A DNA stretch of 23,864 bases from Azotobacter vinelandii (lineage in GTDB: Bacteria > Pseudomonadota > Gammaproteobacteria > Pseudomonadales > Pseudomonadaceae): NCBI RefSeq assembly GCF_001571105.1, contig NZ_BCTD01000073.1; one strand, given 5' to 3'. Of this stretch, positions 7,875 through 16,798 are shown one piece after another. The notes below the pieces were generated by a model, which saw only the letters and a list, made by a program, of their open reading frames with translations, did no database searches and was not told where the DNA came from. The first letter of the stretch is position 1; each line of letters opens with the position of its first letter. A program made the position numbers and the translations under genes.

Positions 7875-8984
7875 TCAGGCGAGCCGGTTGCGGAACAGCC
7901 AGGCGGCCAGCGGCAGGGTCAGCGCCGCCACGCAGACCATGGGAATGAAGTCGCGCCAGACCTGCTCCAGCGGCGCGCCTTCCAGATATACCCGGCGCAC
8001 CAGGTCGATGGCGAAGCGCAGCGGGTTGGCATGCGTGGCGATCTGGAACGCCTCGGGCATGTTGCGCACCGGGGTGGCCAGGCCCGACAGCAGAACCAGC
8101 GGCACCAGCAGCACGAAGGTGTACAGCATCGCCTGCTGCATGTTGGCCGACAGCGCCGAGATCGACAGCCCGACCCCCACCACCGCGACGGTGAACACCA
8201 GCAGGCCGACGGCCAGGGCCGGCCACGCGCCGGCCATCGGCACGTCGAACCAATGGATCGAAATCAGCATCACCAGGGCCGACTGCAGCAGGCCGATGAC
8301 GATGGCCGGCAACGCCTTGCCGATCATGATCTGGCTGGGCGAGACCGGGGTCACCAGCAACTGGTCGAAGGTGCCCTGCTCGCGCTCGCGCGCCACCGAC
8401 AGCGCCGCCAGCATCATCACCTGGATCATGCTCAGCGAGGCGATCAGGCCCGGCAGGATGTTCCAGCGCGTTTCCAGGTTCGGGTTGAACCAGGCGCGTG
8501 TCTCCAGCGTGACGGGAGGACTGGCGACTCCTGGCAGCGTGGCGTTGAAATTCGCCACCACTTCGCGGATCTGCTCGGCGGCGTTGCCCGCCGTGGTCGA
8601 GTTGCGCCCGTCCAGCAGTACCTGCAGCGGCGCGCTGCCCCGGCTGCTCAGGCGGCTGTCGAAGTCCGCGGCGAAGTGCAGCACCAGCAGCGCGTCGCCG
8701 GCGTCGATGAGGTCGGCGATCCGTGCCGGCGAATGCAGCGTGGCCACGCGATGGAACCTGCCGGTCCCGTCCAGCCGCGCCAGCAGGCGCATCGACAGCT
8801 CGCCGCGGCTCTGGTCGAGCACCGCATAGGGCACGTCGTTCAGGTCGAAGGTCGCGCCGTAGCCGAACAGCAAGGTCTGCAGGATCACCGGTGCGATCAG
8901 GATCACCCGGTTGGCCGGGTCCTTGAGCACCGCCAGGAACTCCTTGCGGCACAGGTTGGCGAGTCGATACAGGTAGTCGATCAC
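7875..8984 (-). CDS. ABC-2 type permease, YbhR-like
   Basis: Membrane subunit of a YbhGFSR-type ABC exporter. The 369 residues match YbhR length (368 in E. coli). One N-terminal transmembrane helix (VILIAPVILQTLLFGYGATFD) is followed by a large periplasmic domain and five C-terminal helices. The ABC-2 signature region AREREQGTFDQLLVTPVSPSQIMIGK is present. Start: GTG at 8984 has GAGGA 9 nt upstream, and the preceding permease stops 11 nt before it; an upstream open stretch in this frame is only the shadow of that permease. It is the last gene of the operon. The paired permease at 8996 is a divergent relative, so the pore is probably a heterodimer. Confidence 0.88.
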   Translation of the reverse strand: MIDYLYRLANLCRKEFLAVLKDPANRVILIAPVILQTLLFGYGATFDLNDVPYAVLDQSRGELSMRLLARLDGTGRFHRVATLHSPARIADLIDAGDALLVLHFAADFDSRLSSRGSAPLQVLLDGRNSTTAGNAAEQIREVVANFNATLPGVASPPVTLETRAWFNPNLETRWNILPGLIASLSMIQVMMLAALSVAREREQGTFDQLLVTPVSPSQIMIGKALPAIVIGLLQSALVMLISIHWFDVPMAGAWPALAVGLLVFTVAVVGVGLSISALSANMQQAMLYTFVLLVPLVLLSGLATPVRNMPEAFQIATHANPLRFAIDLVRRVYLEGAPLEQVWRDFIPMVCVAALTLPLAAWLFRNRLA

Positions 8985-8995
8985 GGCGCTTGTCC

Positions 8996-10138
8996 TCAAT
9001 CCAGGCGCTTGCGCGTCACCGCGCGCGCCAGCGCCAGCAGCGCGACCGCATATAGGGCGAGGATCGCGCAGTCCTTGAGCACGATCGGCCAGTAGGTGCC
9101 GGCCAGGAACAGCGTCTTGACCAGCTCCATGAAGTAGGTGGCCGGCAGCAGATGCCCGACCACCTGCACCGCCGGCGGCACGTTGCGCAGGTCGAAGACG
9201 AAACCCGAGAGCATCAGCGAAGGCATGAAGCTCGCCAGGATCGCGACCTGGCTGGCCAGGAACTGGTTGCGGGTGAAGGCCGAGATCAGCAGGCCGATGC
9301 CCAGCGACACGACCATGTACAGCATGCTGGCGGCCAGCAACACCGACAACGAACCCTGGATCGGCACATCGAACAGCAGCCGAGCGGCCGCCAGGCACAT
9401 GCCGAGCCCGACCAGTCCGACCGCGAAGTACGGCACTATCTTGGCCAGCAGTACCTCGCCCGGCCGGACCGGGGTGACGAACAGCGACTCCAGCGTGCCG
9501 CGCTCCCATTCGCGCGCCATCACCAGGGCGGTGAGGAAGGTGCCGACCAGGGTCATGATCAGCACGATCAAGCCGGGCACCAGGTACCAGGTGCTGTCGT
9601 TGGCGGCGTTGAACCACATGCGCTCCACCGCGACCACCCCGCTTCCCGCCGCGGCGCCCTGACGGTCCCGGCGCTTCTGCTCGCCCTGCGCCAGCGCGCC
9701 TTCGACGTAGCCGCGGATCGCCGCCGAGCGGGTCGGATCGCCGCCCTGCAGCAACAGTTGCACGCGCGCATCGCCGGCGGCCGCGCGCCGCGCGAAGTCG
9801 GCGGGCAGGTAGAGCAGCGCATCGACCCGGTGTTCGTCCATCAGGCGCCGGGCCGCGGCGAGCGAGCGCACCACCGTGGTGGACATATAGGTGGAGCCCT
9901 CCAGGCCGGCGACCGTCTCGTATGCCGCCGGCGAGGCGTCTTCCAGCGCCACCGCCAGGCGCGCGTCGCGCACGTCCAGCGACAGGCCGTAGCCGAAGAT
10001 CAGGATCAGCGCGATCGGCAGGCCGATGCCGATCAGCAGGTTGCTGCGGTCGCGCAGCAACTGGCGGAACTCCTTGCGGATCAGCGCCGCCAGCCGTCGC
10101 CGGAAGTCGCGCCACGCGCCGCGCCGGGCTCCCGTCAT
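8996..10138 (-). CDS. ABC-2 type permease, YbhS-like
   Basis: Membrane subunit pairing with the permease at 7875. The 380 residues show a basic cytoplasmic N-terminus (LIRKEFRQLLRDRSNLL), a first helix (IGIGLPIALILIFGYGLSLD), a periplasmic domain to about residue 180, then five helices around the ABC-2 motif AREWERGTLESLFVTPVRPGEVLLAK. FGYG after the first helix is typical of the YbhS/YbhR and YhhJ families. The ATG at 10138 overlaps the ATPase stop by four bases (ATGA), showing translational coupling. The E. coli system is reported to protect against cefoperazone and chloramphenicol; whether this one exports the same compounds cannot be told from sequence. Confidence 0.88.
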   Translation of the reverse strand: MTGARRGAWRDFRRRLAALIRKEFRQLLRDRSNLLIGIGLPIALILIFGYGLSLDVRDARLAVALEDASPAAYETVAGLEGSTYMSTTVVRSLAAARRLMDEHRVDALLYLPADFARRAAAGDARVQLLLQGGDPTRSAAIRGYVEGALAQGEQKRRDRQGAAAGSGVVAVERMWFNAANDSTWYLVPGLIVLIMTLVGTFLTALVMAREWERGTLESLFVTPVRPGEVLLAKIVPYFAVGLVGLGMCLAAARLLFDVPIQGSLSVLLAASMLYMVVSLGIGLLISAFTRNQFLASQVAILASFMPSLMLSGFVFDLRNVPPAVQVVGHLLPATYFMELVKTLFLAGTYWPIVLKDCAILALYAVALLALARAVTRKRLD

Positions 10139-11916
10139 GGCGTCGGCTCCGTCGTATCGCGCGCCGCACGTGCGCGTTCGACGATGGCGATGAAGGCCTG
10201 CTCCATGTCCAGGCGTCGCTGCGCGGTTTCGCCGGCCTGTCGCCGTACCTGCTCCGGCGTGCCCAGCGCCAGCAGCCTGCCGGCGTCCTGGATGACGATG
10301 CGGTCGCAGTATTCGGCTTCCTCCATGAAGTGCGTGGTGACCACGACGGTGGTGCCGGCGCTCGCCAGCGCGGTGATGCGCCGCCAGAAGCCGCGCCGCG
10401 CCAGCGGATCGGCGCCGCTGGTCGGTTCGTCGAGGAACAGGATGTCCGGCTCGTGCAGCAGTCCGACCGCCATCGCCAGGCGCTGCTTGACGCCGCCGGG
10501 CAACTGCCCGGCCGGCTGCGCTTGGTGTCCGCGCAGGTCGAACTGCGCGAGCACCGCCTGCATGCGCTGGCGCAACGCGGCGCCGCGCAGGCCGTAGGCG
10601 CCGCCGAAAAAGCGCAGGTTCTCCTCCACCGTCAGGTTCGCGTACAGGGCGAACTTCTGCGACACGTAGCCGATGCGGCCGCGCGCCTGGGCGCGCGCGC
10701 TGCGCAGGTCGAGCCCGGCGACGCGCGCCTGGCCGCCGCTCGGCGGCAGCAGCCCGCAGAGCATGCGGAAGGTGGTGGTCTTGCCCGCGCCGTTGGGGCC
10801 GAGCAGGCCGAAGATCTCGCCGCGCCGCACGCTGAAGCTGGTCTTGTCGACCGCGACGAAGTCGCCGAAGCGGCGCACCAGGTCGCGCACCTCGATGACC
10901 GGGGTGTCTTCCCCGGCCGCAGCGGCGCCCGAGCCTTCGGGCATGGCCCGGGCGGCCTCGGCCGGGCGCTCGCCGCTGCGCGCGCGCAGCAACACCATGA
11001 AGCCATCCTCCAGCTTCTCGGCCACCGGCCGCAGCGTCCGCGCGGGCAGCCCGAGTTCGGCCGGGCCGGTGGCGCCGCGCAGGATGAAGTGCACGCGCCC
11101 GCCATGCGGCACCGCATCGACGATCGCCGCGTCGTCGTCGAGCAGCCGCGCCTGGAGCAGGCGCGGCGGCTGTCCCGGCGGCGGCTCGGCGTCGTGGCAC
11201 AGGCCGCGGGCATGCGCGGCGATCTCGGCGGGACTGCCGCTGGCCAGGACACGGCCTTCGTGCAGCACGTGGACCTGCGCGCAACGCTCGGCCTCGTCCA
11301 TGTAGGAAGTCGCCAGCAGTACCGACAGGCGTTCCTGCGTCACCAGGCGCTGCACGATCTCCCACAGTTCGCGCCGCGACAGCGGATCGACGCCGACGGT
11401 GGGCTCGTCCAGCAGCAACAGTTCCGGCGAGCGCACCAGCGTGCAGGCCAGGCCGAGCTTCTGCTTCATGCCGCCGGACAGCTTGCCCGCCGGGCGTCTG
11501 GTGAAGCGCTCGAGGTCGGTCATCTCCAGCAACCGGGCGAAACGCTCGCGGCGCACCGGCAGCGGCAGCGCATGCAGGTCGGCGTACAGGTCGAGGTTCT
11601 CCTGCACGCTCAGGTCCTCGTAGAGGCCGAAGCGTTGCGGCATGTAGCTGATGCGGTCTTGCACCGCCTGCGGCTGGCGCGTCACGTCCAGGCCTAGCAC
11701 CGACAATTCGCCTCGGTCCGGCCGCATCAGCCCGGCGACCAGCCGCAGGAAGGTGGTCTTGCCGGCGCCGTCCGGCCCGACCAGCGCGGTGAGCGCGCCA
11801 TGCGCCACCCGCACGTCGACGTCGTCGAGCGCGGCCAACTGGCGCCGCGTCGCGGGATCGGCGAAGCGCTTGCCGACCCCGCGTGCGTCCACGGCCAGGA
11901 TCTCGTCGGCGCTCAT
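10135..11916 (-). CDS. ABC transporter ATP-binding protein, fused double NBD (YbhF-like)
   Basis: Two nucleotide-binding domains in one chain of 593 residues, as in E. coli YbhF. NBD1: Walker A GPDGAGKT (47-54), signature LSGGM (146-150), Walker B LLLLDE (166-171). NBD2: Walker A GPNGAGKT (373-380), Walker B ILFLDE (492-497), switch histidine H529. Two departures are visible. NBD1 has ATSYMDEAE at 202-210, with serine 204 where the switch histidine is expected. NBD2's signature reads LPGGV (472-476) in place of LSGG. The two ATP sites are therefore unlikely to be equivalent. ATG 11916 overlaps the upstream gene's stop by four bases (ATGA) and has AAGGA 7 nt before it. Confidence 0.92.
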   Translation of the reverse strand: MSADEILAVDARGVGKRFADPATRRQLAALDDVDVRVAHGALTALVGPDGAGKTTFLRLVAGLMRPDRGELSVLGLDVTRQPQAVQDRISYMPQRFGLYEDLSVQENLDLYADLHALPLPVRRERFARLLEMTDLERFTRRPAGKLSGGMKQKLGLACTLVRSPELLLLDEPTVGVDPLSRRELWEIVQRLVTQERLSVLLATSYMDEAERCAQVHVLHEGRVLASGSPAEIAAHARGLCHDAEPPPGQPPRLLQARLLDDDAAIVDAVPHGGRVHFILRGATGPAELGLPARTLRPVAEKLEDGFMVLLRARSGERPAEAARAMPEGSGAAAAGEDTPVIEVRDLVRRFGDFVAVDKTSFSVRRGEIFGLLGPNGAGKTTTFRMLCGLLPPSGGQARVAGLDLRSARAQARGRIGYVSQKFALYANLTVEENLRFFGGAYGLRGAALRQRMQAVLAQFDLRGHQAQPAGQLPGGVKQRLAMAVGLLHEPDILFLDEPTSGADPLARRGFWRRITALASAGTTVVVTTHFMEEAEYCDRIVIQDAGRLLALGTPEQVRRQAGETAQRRLDMEQAFIAIVERARAARDTTEPTP

Positions 11917-12932
11917 GGTCGTTCCTTCGTCTCCGCATCGGCGACCAGCCGGATCGTGGCGGGCATGCCCAGGCGCAGCCTGTCGCGCGGATCGTCGACA
12001 AGGATGCGCACCTCGTAGACCAGGCTGGTGCGCAGGTCCTCGGTCTGCACGGACTTGGGCGTGAACTCGGCGACCGAGGAAATGAAACCCACCCGTCCGT
12101 CGATCGGTGCGTCCGGTGCGCTGTCGGTGACGACCGTGGCGGCCATGCCCGGCCGGATGCGGCCCAGTTCGACCTCGTTCGCATAGGCGCGCACCCATTT
12201 GGGGTCGCTCAGCGCCAGCGTGTAGGCCGGCTGCTGCGGCGAGGCCATATCGCCCGGCTCCAGCAGCCGCGCGCGCACCACGGCGGCCTGCGGCGCGCGT
12301 AGCTCGGCCAGGTCGATGCGGTGCTGGAGCAACGCCCGCTCGGCCTGCGCCGCCCGCAATTGCGCCTCGGCGCGGGCGATGTCCTCCTGGCGCGGTCCGA
12401 TCCTGGCCAGGCGCTGCGCCTGTCGTTGCGCGTCCAACTGCGCCTGCGCCACGCGCAACTGGGCCCGGGCGTTGTCCAGATCCTGCCGGCTCACGGCGTG
12501 CCCGCCGGTCCGCATGGAAGCGTCGTGCAGGCGCCGGAATTGCAGGCGGCTGCGCTCGACCTCGGCGGCGGCGGCGACGACCTGGGCGTCGGCCTGCGCG
12601 ATCTCCTCCGGGCGGCTGCCGTTACGCAGGGCCAGCAGGCTCTGTTCGAGCACCCCGACCTGCGCCACGGCCTGCTCCAGTTGCAAGCGGAGGGTGCGCG
12701 TGTCCAGCATCGCCAGCACCTGCCCGGCGTGGACGCGGTCGCCTTCCTCCACGCGCATCTCGGCGATCCGGTCGCTGCCTTCGAAGGCCAGCGCGACCTG
12801 GCGGATATCGACGTTTCCGTACAGGGTCAGGACATCGCCAGGGCCGTCGTCGCGCCGCTGCCACCAGTACAGGCCGCCGGCGACGAGCGCGGTCGACAGG
12901 AGCGCTACCGCGAGAAAACGCTTTTTCGTCAT
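11913..12932 (-). CDS. HlyD-type membrane fusion protein, YbhG-like
   Basis: Periplasmic adaptor of the exporter, first gene of the operon. MTKKRFLAVALLSTALVAGGLYWWQRR is an uncleaved signal anchor. LTLYGNVDIRQVALAFEGSDRIAEMRVEEGDRVHAGQVLAMLD is the first half of the lipoyl/barrel-sandwich domain and closely resembles E. coli YbhG. A long alpha-helical coiled-coil hairpin rich in A/Q/R (about 80-200) follows, then the second lipoyl half (APQAAVVRARLLEPGDMASP) and a beta-barrel domain (WVRAYANEVELGRIRPGM; GRVGFISSVAEFTPKSVQTEDLR). From ATG 12932 it is 339 residues. An in-frame ATG at 12953 would add MESGRPS; neither has a clear ribosome site. Its promoter faces that of the TetR gene. Confidence 0.9.
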   Translation of the reverse strand: MTKKRFLAVALLSTALVAGGLYWWQRRDDGPGDVLTLYGNVDIRQVALAFEGSDRIAEMRVEEGDRVHAGQVLAMLDTRTLRLQLEQAVAQVGVLEQSLLALRNGSRPEEIAQADAQVVAAAAEVERSRLQFRRLHDASMRTGGHAVSRQDLDNARAQLRVAQAQLDAQRQAQRLARIGPRQEDIARAEAQLRAAQAERALLQHRIDLAELRAPQAAVVRARLLEPGDMASPQQPAYTLALSDPKWVRAYANEVELGRIRPGMAATVVTDSAPDAPIDGRVGFISSVAEFTPKSVQTEDLRTSLVYEVRILVDDPRDRLRLGMPATIRLVADAETKERP

Positions 12933-12957
12933 GGATGGACGCCCGGACTCCATGGAG

Positions 12958-12993
12958 TTCGAATATAAATTTGAATTTGATTTGATCTATACT
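12958..12993. promoter_or_regulatory. Divergent promoter and likely CecR/TetR operator
   Basis: This short AT-rich stretch stands out in a GC-rich neighbourhood. It contains an 18-bp imperfect palindrome at 12958-12975 (TTCGAATAT / AAATTTGAA, 7 of 9 positions symmetrical), three direct TTTGA repeats (12970-12974, 12976-12980, 12981-12985) and a -10-like TATACT (12988-12993) toward the TetR gene. On the minus strand, TATATT at 12967-12962 could serve the exporter operon. A TetR dimer on the palindrome would cover both promoters; this is inference. Confidence 0.5.
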
Positions 12994-13024
12994 GGATCGG
13001 TCTTTTCTTGTCCAGTCATTCGCG

Positions 13025-13708
13025 ATGCCCGTCTCCCGCAAGCGCTCCGCCACGAACCGGACCCCCGCCCTCGCCGGCAAGGGGCGACAGCCCCGGGCCG
13101 ACGGTGACGCCACCCGTATCGAGATCATCGAGACGGCCGGCCGCCTGTTCGCCGAGCGGGGCTACCTCGGTACCACCAGCAAATCGATCTGCGAGCAGGC
13201 CGGCGTCAACATCGCGGCCATCAACTACCACTTCGGCAGTCGCGACGGGCTTTACCTGGCCGTGCTCAAGGAGGTCCACCGCCGCTTCATGAGCATGGAG
13301 TTCCTGCAGGAGCTTTCCGCCAGTACCTTGCCGGCGGCCGACAAGCTGCACCACTTCCTCGTCGAACTGGTCCGCCATGTCCTGGATGCCGACAACTGGA
13401 CGATGCAGGTGTGGGCGCGCGAAATACTGTCGCCCACGTCATTGCTGGAGAGAGTCTTCCAGGAGGAAACGCAGCCCAAGTTCGAGGTGCTCGCCACGAT
13501 CGTCGGCGAGATCGCCGCCATCGCGCCCACGGACCCGCGGATGCCGCGGCTGGTCCTCAGCGTGATAGCGCCCTGCCTGGTCATGCTGATCGTCGACCGC
13601 CGCTGCGCGACGCCGATCCAGCCGCTGTTCGCACAGTCGCCTGCGACGCTGGCGGACGGTCTGTGGCGGTTCGCGATGGCCGGTCTGGCCGACCTGGAGC
13701 GCGCTTAG
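13025..13708 (+). CDS. TetR-family regulator, CecR (YbiH)-like
   Basis: Probable ligand-responsive repressor of the divergent exporter. The 227 residues begin with a basic, disordered ~25-residue tail, then the TetR helix-turn-helix (TRIEIIETAGRLFAERGYLGTTSKSICEQAGVNIAAINYHFGSRDGLYLAVL, about 30-81). The NIAAINYHFGSRDGLYLA recognition-helix region closely resembles E. coli CecR, which controls ybhGFSR. The C-terminal ligand-binding domain is of the matching type (WAREILSPTSLLERVFQEE). In E. coli the regulator heads the operon, whereas here it is divergent. The start at 13025 has no visible ribosome site and lies about 30 nt from the putative -10, so the leader is very short. Confidence 0.87.
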   Translation: MPVSRKRSATNRTPALAGKGRQPRADGDATRIEIIETAGRLFAERGYLGTTSKSICEQAGVNIAAINYHFGSRDGLYLAVLKEVHRRFMSMEFLQELSASTLPAADKLHHFLVELVRHVLDADNWTMQVWAREILSPTSLLERVFQEETQPKFEVLATIVGEIAAIAPTDPRMPRLVLSVIAPCLVMLIVDRRCATPIQPLFAQSPATLADGLWRFAMAGLADLERA

Positions 13709-13749
13709 GCGCCGGGCGGCGGGCAAGATGGAAGCGGAGGATTCCGGGC

Positions 13750-13876
13750 AAAAAAAACCCGGACTTCGTGTGGGGGAGGAAGAAGCCCGGGGTTCAACTC
13801 CGGACCCCGAAGAGTCCGAATATCTGCCAACACTTAACACAACAAGGAGCATCGAGAGGCTTTTCAGCCAATCGTA
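13750..13876 (-). ncRNA. ersA: ErsA-like (Spot 42 position) small RNA
   Basis: This lies immediately downstream of polA on the same strand, the place of ErsA in P. aeruginosa and Spot 42 in enterics. About 127 nt are predicted, against 132 reported for ErsA. Reading on the minus strand it has a 7-bp hairpin with a TTCG loop (13818-13801), an unpaired C-rich stretch CTTCCTCCCCC as in the ErsA seed, and a terminator: CCCGGGCTTC pairs with GAAGTCCGGG (one G-U), followed by eight T (13757-13750). ErsA is an Hfq-dependent regulator of algC, oprD and fleQ; that role here is by homology. The 5' end is inferred from the promoter. Confidence 0.85.
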
Positions 13877-13881
13877 CCGGG

Positions 13882-13909
13882 TCTGACTGCACGATCGCAC
13901 CAAAAGTTC
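13882..13909 (-). promoter_or_regulatory. Sigma-22 (AlgU/AlgT) type promoter of ersA
   Basis: On the minus strand GAACTT (13909-13904) is separated by 17 nt from TCAGA (13886-13882), matching the AlgU consensus GAACTT-N16/17-TCnnA. ErsA in P. aeruginosa is reported to be sigma-22 dependent, which agrees. Predicted transcription start is near 13876. Confidence 0.75.
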
Positions 13910-13996
13910 AGTCGGAGTGGCGAACGGGACTCTGGCACGAAGGGGCGGCTTTTCCGGGAGTGTTCGTGCTTTCCCGACGGCTTCGCGGTGGCCGGC

Positions 13997-16723
13997 TCAG
14001 TGCGCCTCGTCCCAGTTGCCGCCGACCCCGGCCTCCACCAGCAGCGGCACGTCCAGCGCGGCGGCGCCGCTCATGCGCGGCAGCAGGCCGGCCTTGAGCG
14101 CCTCGACCTGATCCTCGCGCACCTCCAGCACCAGTTCGTCGTGCACCTGCAGAATCATCCGCGCATCCAGCCCGCTCTCCAGCAGCCAGGCATCCACCGT
14201 CACCATGGCGCGCTTGATGATGTCCGCCGCGCTGCCCTGCATCGGTGCGTTGATCGCGGTGCGCTCGGCGGCCTTGCGCAAGGCGCCGTTCTTCGACTGG
14301 ATCTCCGGCAGGTACAGGCGGCGACCGAACAGGGTCTCCACGTAGCCCTGTTCGGCCGCCTGCGCCCGGGTGCGCTCCATGTAGGCGAGCACGCCGGGAT
14401 AGCGAGCGAAGTAGCGGTCGATGTAGGCCTGCGCCTCCTTGCGCTCGACGCCGATCTGCCTGGCCAGGCCGAAGGCGCTCATGCCGTAGATCAGCCCGAA
14501 GTTGATCGCCTTGGCGCTGCGCCGCTGGTCCGCGCTGACCGCTTCCGGGGCGACGCCGAACACCTCGGCGGCGGTCGCCCGGTGCACGTCCAGGTCGTTC
14601 CGGAAGGCGTGCAAGAGGCTCGTATCCTGGGCCAGGTGGGCCATGATGCGCAGTTCGATCTGCGAATAGTCGGCGGCCACCAGCCGGTAGCCCTCGGGCG
14701 CGACGAAGGCCTGGCGGATGCGTCGGCCCTCGGTGGTGCGGATCGGGATGTTCTGCAGGTTCGGGTCCGAGGAGGACAGCCGCCCGGTGGCGGTCACCGC
14801 CTGGTGGTAGCTGGTGTGGATGCGCCCGGTGCGTGGGTTGATCTGCTGCGGCAGTTTGTCGGTGTAGGTGCCCTTGAGCTTGTTCAGACTGCGGTGGCGC
14901 ATGATCACCTGGGGCAGCGGATAGCCCTGCTCGGCCAGGTCGGCGAGCACGCTCTCGGCGGTGGACGGCTGGCCCTTGGCGGTCTTGGAGAGCACCGGCA
15001 GGCCCAGCTTGTCGTAGAGGATGGCGCCGAGCTGCTTGGGCGAGGCGAGGTTGAAGGGTTCGCCGGCCAACTCGTGGGCCTCGCGCTCCAACTGCTGCAG
15101 CTTCTCGCCCAGTTCCAGGCTCTGCTCGCCGAGCAGCTTGGCGTCGACCAGCGCGCCGTGCCGCTCGATGCGCGCCAGCACCGGGACCAGCGGCATCTCG
15201 ATCTCTTTCAGCACCTTCGCCAGCGCCGGGATGGCCTCGAGCTTCTGCCACAGGCACTGGTGCAGGCGCAGGGTCACGTCGGCGTCCTCGGCGGCGTAGG
15301 GGCCGGCCTGCTCCAGGGCGATCTGGTCGAAGGTCAGTTGCTTGGCGCCCTTGCCGGCGATGTCCTCGAAGCGGATGGTGCCCTGGCCGAGGTATTTCAG
15401 CGCCAGGCTGTCCATGTCGTGGCGGGTCGCCGTGGAATCCAGCACGTAGGACTCCAGCATGGTGTCGTAGGCCACGCCGCGTACCTCGATGCCGTAATGC
15501 GCCAGCACGTTCATGTCGTACTTGGCGTGCTGGCCGACCTTGGCCCTGGCCGGGTCTTCCAGGATCGGCCGGAGCGCGGCGAGCACCGCGTCGCGGTCGA
15601 GCTGGTCGGGCACGCCCATGTAGCTGTGCGCCAGCGGGATGTAGGCCGCCTCCAAGGGTGCGACGGCAAAGGACAGGCCGACCAGTTCCGCCTGCTGGGC
15701 GTCCAGGCTGGTGGTCTCGCTGTCGAAGGCGATCAGCCCGGCCTGCTTCAGCTTGTCCAGCCAGGCCGCGAAGCGCTCCCGGTCGAGCAGCGTCTCGTAG
15801 TGCGTGCCGGGCGCCGCCGGGTCCGCCGTGGGGCTGCCGGCATGGGCTTCGCGCAGCAGCTCGTCCAGCCAGCTCTTGAATTCCAGTTCGCGGTAGAGGG
15901 CGATCAGCGCCTCGCGGTCCGGCGCGGCCGGATGCAGCGCGTCGATCTCGATATCCAGCGCCACGTCGGTCTTGATGGTCGCCAGCCGGTGGGACAGGTA
16001 GGCCATCTCGCGGTGCTCCTCGAGCTTGGCGGCCAGCGACTTGGCGCCACGGATCGGCAGCGTCGCCACCCGCTCGAGGTTGGCGTAGATGGTGTCGAGG
16101 CCGCCGCCCAGGCCCTGCAGCAGGCCGAGCGCGGTCTTCTCGCCGACTCCCGGCACGCCGGGGATGTTGTCCACCTTGTCGCCCATCAGCGCCAGGTAGT
16201 CGATGATCAGCTCGGGGCCGACGCCGAACTTCTCCACCACCCCGACGTGGTCCAGCACGCTGCCGGTCATGGTGTTGACCAGGGTGATGTGGCCGTCGAC
16301 CAGTTGCGCCATGTCCTTGTCGCCGGTGGAGATCACCACCGGCCGGCCGTCGAGCGCGCTGCCGCGCGCCAGGGTGCCGATCACGTCGTCCGCCTCCACC
16401 CCCTCGACGCACAACAGCGGCAGGCCGAGGGCGCGCACGCAGGCGTGCAGCGGCTCGATCTGCACCCGCAGATCGTCCGGCATCGGCGGGCGGTGCGACT
16501 TGTAGTGCTCGAACAACTCGTCGCGGAAGGTCGGCCCCTTGGCATCGAACACCACCGCGAAGGGGCTGTCCGGATATTGCTTGCGCAGGGCCAGCAGCAT
16601 GTTCAGCACACCCTTCACCGCCCCCGTGGGCGTGCCGCCGGAGGTGGCCAGCGGCGGCAGCGCATGGAAGGCGCGGTACAGATAGGAGGAGCCGTCCACC
16701 AGGACGAGGGGGGTCTGGGTCAT
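13997..16723 (-). CDS. polA: DNA polymerase I
   Basis: Removes RNA primers and fills gaps in lagging-strand synthesis and repair. The 908 residues carry all three domains. The N-terminal 5'-3' exonuclease spans about 1-290 (LVLVDGSSYLYRAFHALPPL, VEADDVIGTLA, STGDKDMAQLV, LMGDKVDNIPGVPGVGEKTA). The 3'-5' proofreading domain has D334 and E336 in FDSETTSLD. The polymerase domain has motif A DYSQIELRIMAHL (D685), motif B RRSAKAINFGLIYGMSAFGLA and motif C QVHDELVLEV (D862). Both catalytic aspartates sit 20 positions before their E. coli counterparts (705, 882), as expected for the shorter N-terminal part. It diverges from the DUF2782 gene across 75 bp. Confidence 0.98.
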   Translation of the reverse strand: MTQTPLVLVDGSSYLYRAFHALPPLATSGGTPTGAVKGVLNMLLALRKQYPDSPFAVVFDAKGPTFRDELFEHYKSHRPPMPDDLRVQIEPLHACVRALGLPLLCVEGVEADDVIGTLARGSALDGRPVVISTGDKDMAQLVDGHITLVNTMTGSVLDHVGVVEKFGVGPELIIDYLALMGDKVDNIPGVPGVGEKTALGLLQGLGGGLDTIYANLERVATLPIRGAKSLAAKLEEHREMAYLSHRLATIKTDVALDIEIDALHPAAPDREALIALYRELEFKSWLDELLREAHAGSPTADPAAPGTHYETLLDRERFAAWLDKLKQAGLIAFDSETTSLDAQQAELVGLSFAVAPLEAAYIPLAHSYMGVPDQLDRDAVLAALRPILEDPARAKVGQHAKYDMNVLAHYGIEVRGVAYDTMLESYVLDSTATRHDMDSLALKYLGQGTIRFEDIAGKGAKQLTFDQIALEQAGPYAAEDADVTLRLHQCLWQKLEAIPALAKVLKEIEMPLVPVLARIERHGALVDAKLLGEQSLELGEKLQQLEREAHELAGEPFNLASPKQLGAILYDKLGLPVLSKTAKGQPSTAESVLADLAEQGYPLPQVIMRHRSLNKLKGTYTDKLPQQINPRTGRIHTSYHQAVTATGRLSSSDPNLQNIPIRTTEGRRIRQAFVAPEGYRLVAADYSQIELRIMAHLAQDTSLLHAFRNDLDVHRATAAEVFGVAPEAVSADQRRSAKAINFGLIYGMSAFGLARQIGVERKEAQAYIDRYFARYPGVLAYMERTRAQAAEQGYVETLFGRRLYLPEIQSKNGALRKAAERTAINAPMQGSAADIIKRAMVTVDAWLLESGLDARMILQVHDELVLEVREDQVEALKAGLLPRMSGAAALDVPLLVEAGVGGNWDEAH

Positions 16724-16798
16724 GATGAAGAATCAACCTTTTCCGCGGGTGCGGCGCTAAAATGAGAGAACCATTGACGACGAAAGGACAAGGTTATC

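Noticed and set aside
13988..16765. Plus-strand open frame of 925 codons over polA, and similar long frames over the GGDEF/EAL, trhP and ABC genes
   Set aside because: Same cause: GC-rich codon bias keeps the antisense frames open. None shows a domain, ribosome site or plausible start.
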